Assembly (NCBI GenBank): GCA_003558175.1
Contig: PWMO01000392.1
Location: forward strand, 1 to 5,601
Direction: 5' to 3'
Length of the DNA: 5,601 bases
DNA from: Spirochaetaceae bacterium
GTDB taxonomy: Bacteria; Spirochaetota; Spirochaetia; DSM-27196; PWMO01
A program made the translations under genes and the position numbers. Shown piece by piece: positions 4,494-5,601 of this stretch. The notes beneath the pieces were generated by a model that saw only the letters and a list, made by a program, of their open reading frames with translations, was not told where the DNA came from and ran no database searches. Each line of letters begins with the position of its first letter. Position 1 is the first letter of the stretch.

Positions 4494-5601
4494 ATGACAC
4501 TGACCTTCCTTGGCGCGGCGCGCAGCGTTACCGGCTCATCTACGCTGCTTGAAGCCGATGGCGCCAGCGTGCTCGTTGACTGTGGCCTTGTGCAGGAGTG
4601 GGCGCTCCGCGGCCGCAACTGGGAGCCGTTCCCGTTCGACGCCGGCAAGCTCGACGCGGTAGTCCTGACACACGCTCACCTGGACCACTGCGGCCTGCTG
4701 CCCAGGCTTGTAAAAGCCGGGTTCCGCGGCAGCATCCACTGTACCGCGGCAACCGCTGAGCTCGCGGCAATCGTGCTCCTCGATTCAGCCAGGATCCATG
4801 AAGAGGACGCGGAGACCAAGCGCCGCCGGCACCAGGCAGAAGGCCGCAAAGGGAAGCACCCGGAGCTGCCGCTGTACACCACCGAAGACGCCGAGGCTGT
4901 GTTGCCGCTGCTGTCGCCGCAGCCGCTCGACGCGCCGGTGGACATAGGTGGCGGCGCGCGGGCGACCTTTCGTGAGGCAGGGCACATCTTCGGTGCCACG
5001 TCGGTGCTGGTGGAAGCCGGCACGGGCGGACGGCGGCGAAGCGTGCTCTTCTCGGGTGACGTCGGCCGCTGGGACCGGCCGATCATCCGCGATCCGCATC
5101 CCTTCGATCAAGCCGACTACGTAGTGTTGGAATCCACCTACGGTGATCGCGAGCACGACCCGGAGAACGTAGAAGAGCTTCTCGCGCACGAGGTAAACAG
5201 CACTCGGGAGGCCGGCGGCAACCTGCTCATTCCAAGCTTTGCGCTCGAACGCGCCCAGGAGGTGCTCTACTACCTCAACTCGCTGCTGCGGGCCGACCGC
5301 GTGCCTCACCTGCTCGCGTTTCTGGACAGCCCCATGGCTGCACGCACGATTGAGGTGTTCGAGCGGCACCCGGATCTCTTTGACGAGGAGATGAGCGCAC
5401 TGGTAAAACGGGGCGAATCGCCGTTCCAGTTCCCGGGGCTCACGGTGGTCTCGAGCGTACACGAATCAAAGTCTATCAATCACATCAGGGGAACCGCCGT
5501 GGTGATCGCCGGTTCCGGGATGTGCACCGGCGGACGAATCAAGCACCACCTTGTCACCAACATCGAGCGGCCTGAGAGCACGGTGCTGTTTGTCGGCTAC
5601 C
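4494..5601 (+). CDS. Beta-CASP metallo-beta-lactamase RNase (CPSF-like), N-terminal 369 residues (gene cut by window edge)
   Basis: The frame is open to the end of the window, giving 369 residues of a protein usually about 450-470 long. It begins MTLTFLGAARSVTGSS, the typical start of this family, which supports the ATG at 4494. Zinc-ligand motifs of the metallo-beta-lactamase fold are present: HAHLDH at residues 60-65, H164 in EAGHIFGA, and D189 in FSGD. The beta-CASP part follows: motif A acidic residue E213 in ESTYGDR (213-219), and GSGMCTGGRIKHH (340-352), which carries the motif B histidine. The final motif C histidine lies beyond the window. Bacterial relatives such as Thermus TTHA0252 and eukaryotic CPSF-73 cut RNA, so this is probably a cytoplasmic RNA-processing or decay nuclease; its substrate is unknown. 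It has its own strong promoter, is divergent from gpmI and probably makes a leaderless mRNA. Confidence 0.93.
   Translation, partial: MTLTFLGAARSVTGSSTLLEADGASVLVDCGLVQEWALRGRNWEPFPFDAGKLDAVVLTHAHLDHCGLLPRLVKAGFRGSIHCTAATAELAAIVLLDSARIHEEDAETKRRRHQAEGRKGKHPELPLYTTEDAEAVLPLLSPQPLDAPVDIGGGARATFREAGHIFGATSVLVEAGTGGRRRSVLFSGDVGRWDRPIIRDPHPFDQADYVVLESTYGDREHDPENVEELLAHEVNSTREAGGNLLIPSFALERAQEVLYYLNSLLRADRVPHLLAFLDSPMAARTIEVFERHPDLFDEEMSALVKRGESPFQFPGLTVVSSVHESKSINHIRGTAVVIAGSGMCTGGRIKHHLVTNIERPESTVLFVGY

Noticed and set aside
4785..5462. A 225-codon minus-strand open frame opposite the RNase gene.
   Set aside because: It is a shadow of the RNase gene; the plus-strand frame carries all conserved motifs of a known family.
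1..5601. Search for a mobile element, CRISPR array, toxin-antitoxin pair, tRNA or defence system.
   Set aside because: All long coding frames match housekeeping or metabolic families. No terminal inverted repeats, regularly spaced repeat-spacer array, cloverleaf pattern or small paired genes were seen.

Overview
This is an ordinary-looking, GC-rich bacterial chromosomal window (roughly 60-65% GC by eye). It holds three complete genes and two genes cut by the window edges. No RNA genes, insertion sequences, CRISPR arrays, prophage genes or attachment sites were seen. The lineage cannot be fixed from this sequence. The gene content (a MenA-type prenyltransferase, a type II NADH dehydrogenase-like flavoprotein and an isoprenoid-binding YceI-family protein) suggests a bacterium with a membrane quinone pool. 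The phosphoglycerate mutase is longer than the common bacterial form.

Layout. From the right, a plus-strand beta-CASP metallo-beta-lactamase RNase gene starts at 4494 and runs off the window end. It is divergent from gpmI (minus, 4302-2644). The 191-bp gap between them carries one promoter for each gene and several inverted and direct repeats. After gpmI comes a 160-bp gap (2484-2643) with a GC-rich hairpin, a three-copy 30-bp imperfect tandem repeat and a good promoter. A minus-strand group of three genes follows: an NDH-2-like FAD/NAD oxidoreductase (2483-1266), a UbiA/MenA-type prenyltransferase (1269-346, overlapping the previous stop by ATGA), and, 52 bp further, a membrane-anchored YceI-family protein (293 to beyond position 1). 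No stretch over 300 bases lacks a gene.

How the genes fit together. The three left-hand genes look like one transcription unit centred on polyisoprenoids and quinones: one protein would attach a prenyl tail to a quinone precursor, one resembles an enzyme passing electrons from NADH to quinone, and one belongs to a family that binds polyisoprenoid lipids. gpmI is a glycolysis housekeeping gene under its own promoter with a strong ribosome binding site. The RNase gene has a near-consensus promoter whose predicted start site falls on its ATG, suggesting a leaderless mRNA. The oxidoreductase gene shows a similar arrangement.

No clearly new multi-gene system was found. The items most worth a second look are the quinone-linked gene trio with its altered quinone-site motif, the two predicted leaderless or near-leaderless genes, and the repeats in the two intergenic gaps.
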